This document shows, piece by piece, positions 62,484 to 64,000 of a stretch of 64,000 nucleotides of DNA (position 1 is its first letter; the number at the start of each line of letters is the position of its first letter). Source of the DNA: Vicingaceae bacterium (GTDB lineage: Bacteria; Bacteroidota; Bacteroidia; Flavobacteriales_E; Vicingaceae); the NCBI GenBank assembly GCA_019429185.1, contig JAHYJH010000001.1, positions 1 to 64,000 of the forward strand, read 5' to 3'. The position numbers were made by a program, and so were the translations under genes. Under the pieces are notes generated by a model, which was not told the origin of the DNA, searched no databases, and worked only from the letters and a program-made list of their open reading frames with translations.

Positions 62484-62509
62484 AAAACCCACTGTTTAGT
62501 GGGTTTTTT
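62484..62509. terminator. rho-independent terminator-like hairpin, downstream of nqrF
   Basis: AAAACCCACTGTTTAGTGGGTTTTTT. Confidence 0.75.
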
Positions 62510-62527
62510 CATTAGAATAGGTATGAG

Positions 62528-63838
62528 TTACCCTCCAAAGTCATCAAAACGCACGTTTTCTGGTGGAACGCCCCACTCATCACACATTTTAACAACAGCA
62601 TTGTTCATCATGGGAGGACCACAGAAATAAAATTCGATGTCTTCTGGCGAATCATGTTTACTTAGGTAATTATCTATAACAACTTGATGAATAAATCCAA
62701 CAAAACCATCACCAGATTCATCATTAATGTCTTTTTTTATTTTCCAATTGTCAGATTCCATAGGCTCTGAAAGTGCTAAATAAAATTTGAAGTTTGGAAA
62801 ATCTTTTTCTAAATCTCTGAAATAGTGAATGTAGAACAATTCAGCTTTAGAACGTCCACCATACCAATAAGATACTTTTCTACCTGTTTTAAGTGTTTTA
62901 AATAATTCGTATAAGTGTGATCGCATAGGAGCCATTCCAGCACCTCCACCAATGTAAAGCATTTCAGAATCAGACGGATTGATAAAAAACTCACCATAAG
63001 GACCTGAAATTTTTACTTTATCACCTACTTTTTGGTTAAAAATAAAAGAAGAAGCAATACCAGGGTTTACATCCATCCATCCACCTTTTACTCTATCAAA
63101 AGGAGGTGTTGCACAACGTACATTCAACATAATTCGTCTTCCTTCAGCAGGGTAGGAGGCCATTGAATAGGCTCTTACCACTTCCTCATTATTTTTCATA
63201 ACTAAGGGCCATAATCCAAATTTATCCCAATCGGGTTTAAATTTATCAGGATCTCCTGGATGGTCTTGAGGATGAGCAGTAATATCCATATCAGCATATT
63301 TTACTGTGCATGCTGGTATTTTTATTTGAATATATCCTCCAGCTTTGTAGTTCATGTCTGTTGGGATTTCTACAATAAACTCTTTAATAAAAGTAGCTAC
63401 ATTATAGTTGGAAACAACAGTTGCTTCAAATTCTTTGATACCAAGCACTTCATTCTCCACCTCAATGTGCATATCTTCTTTTACTTTTACTTGACATCCC
63501 AAACGCATTCCTTCAGCAATTTCTTTACGAGAAAAATGAGGTTCTTCAGTTGGCAAAATACTTCCACCACCACTTTTTACATGGCATTTACATTGAAGAC
63601 AAGTTCCACCACCACCACAAGCAGAGGGAAGATAAATTCCAGCATTACCTAATGTTGTTAATAAAGTTGAGCCTGCAGCAACTTCTATTACTTTTTCTTC
63701 GTTTATGGTAATTTTTACAGGACCTGAGCTTGTTAATTTAGATTTTGCCCAAAGTAATATTGTTACCAATGATAAAGTAACAATTGCAAAAACAATGATG
63801 GCAACTACTATGGTTGCAGTACTTATTGCTAATAACAT
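62528..63838 (-). CDS. nqrF: Na+-translocating NADH:quinone reductase subunit F
   Basis: 2Fe-2S motif [18 protein letters not shown] domain [25 protein letters not shown]. Confidence 0.95.
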   Translation of the reverse strand: MLLAISTATIVVAIIVFAIVTLSLVTILLWAKSKLTSSGPVKITINEEKVIEVAAGSTLLTTLGNAGIYLPSACGGGGTCLQCKCHVKSGGGSILPTEEPHFSRKEIAEGMRLGCQVKVKEDMHIEVENEVLGIKEFEATVVSNYNVATFIKEFIVEIPTDMNYKAGGYIQIKIPACTVKYADMDITAHPQDHPGDPDKFKPDWDKFGLWPLVMKNNEEVVRAYSMASYPAEGRRIMLNVRCATPPFDRVKGGWMDVNPGIASSFIFNQKVGDKVKISGPYGEFFINPSDSEMLYIGGGAGMAPMRSHLYELFKTLKTGRKVSYWYGGRSKAELFYIHYFRDLEKDFPNFKFYLALSEPMESDNWKIKKDINDESGDGFVGFIHQVVIDNYLSKHDSPEDIEFYFCGPPMMNNAVVKMCDEWGVPPENVRFDDFGG

Positions 63839-63877
63839 ATTTGTTCGTGTTAGTTTCTATTAATTAATATTGTTTTA

Positions 63878-64000
63878 TTATAGTTTAATCCCCATAAAGC
63901 TCATAAAAGCTATTCCCATTAACCCACAAATGATAAATGTGATACCTAAACCTCTTAAAGGAGCAGGAACATGAGAGTATTTAATTTTTTCTCTTATTGC
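63878..64000 (-). CDS. nqrE: Na+-translocating NADH:quinone reductase subunit E, C-terminal 40 codons (runs off the window)
   Basis: [40 protein letters not shown] read from the - strand; 5' part outside the window. Confidence 0.85.
   Translation of the reverse strand, partial: AIREKIKYSHVPAPLRGLGITFIICGLMGIAFMSFMGIKL

Noticed and set aside
1-64000. Anti-phage defence system, biosynthetic cluster, prophage, rRNA or tRNA genes
   Set aside because: No recognisable nuclease/helicase defence operon, NRPS/PKS, phage structural module, rRNA or tRNA was seen on reading both strands; tail-fibre-like proteins carry T9SS signals and are host surface proteins.

Overview
AT-rich chromosomal window from a Bacteroidota (Flavobacteriales-like) bacterium. 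The lineage is inferred from type IX secretion (T9SS) C-terminal domains, PorQ, PorP/SprF, SprB-type repeats, LptE and NQR. Housekeeping genes: hutH, miaB, a sigma-54 regulator, lptE, dusB, 3-hydroxybutyryl-CoA dehydrogenase, an LptF/G permease, three glycosyltransferases, dapD, ilvE, cmk, porQ, an RluA-type synthase, recA, bcp, lgt, mtaB, an aminotransferase, nqrF and the end of nqrE. Between them lie large secreted or surface proteins: S74/tail-fibre-like, SBBP/PKD, GH16, and a 2028-aa SprB/HYR adhesin with porP and an OmpA gene. There is an intact IS110/IS1111-type element next to a truncated second IS110 gene, a DDE transposase remnant, and several families of short inverted-repeat (MITE/REP-like) elements. 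No rRNA, tRNA or CRISPR was recognised. The strongest unusual signal is a perfect 11 x 7-bp tandem repeat at 51484-51560. It sits between a plausible start codon and the signal-peptide core of a secreted protein gene. The frame is closed at 11 units and would open at 1, 10 or 13 units, so it is a candidate phase-variable (contingency) locus. Other points of interest are a chimeric GH16-leader/beta-barrel ORF, a 696-bp internal duplication, a codon-usage mosaic in the large adhesin, a MITE-like element with a 9-bp direct repeat just upstream of that adhesin, and a candidate bridge-RNA region in the IS110-family element. All assignments come from reading the sequence; no database search was run.
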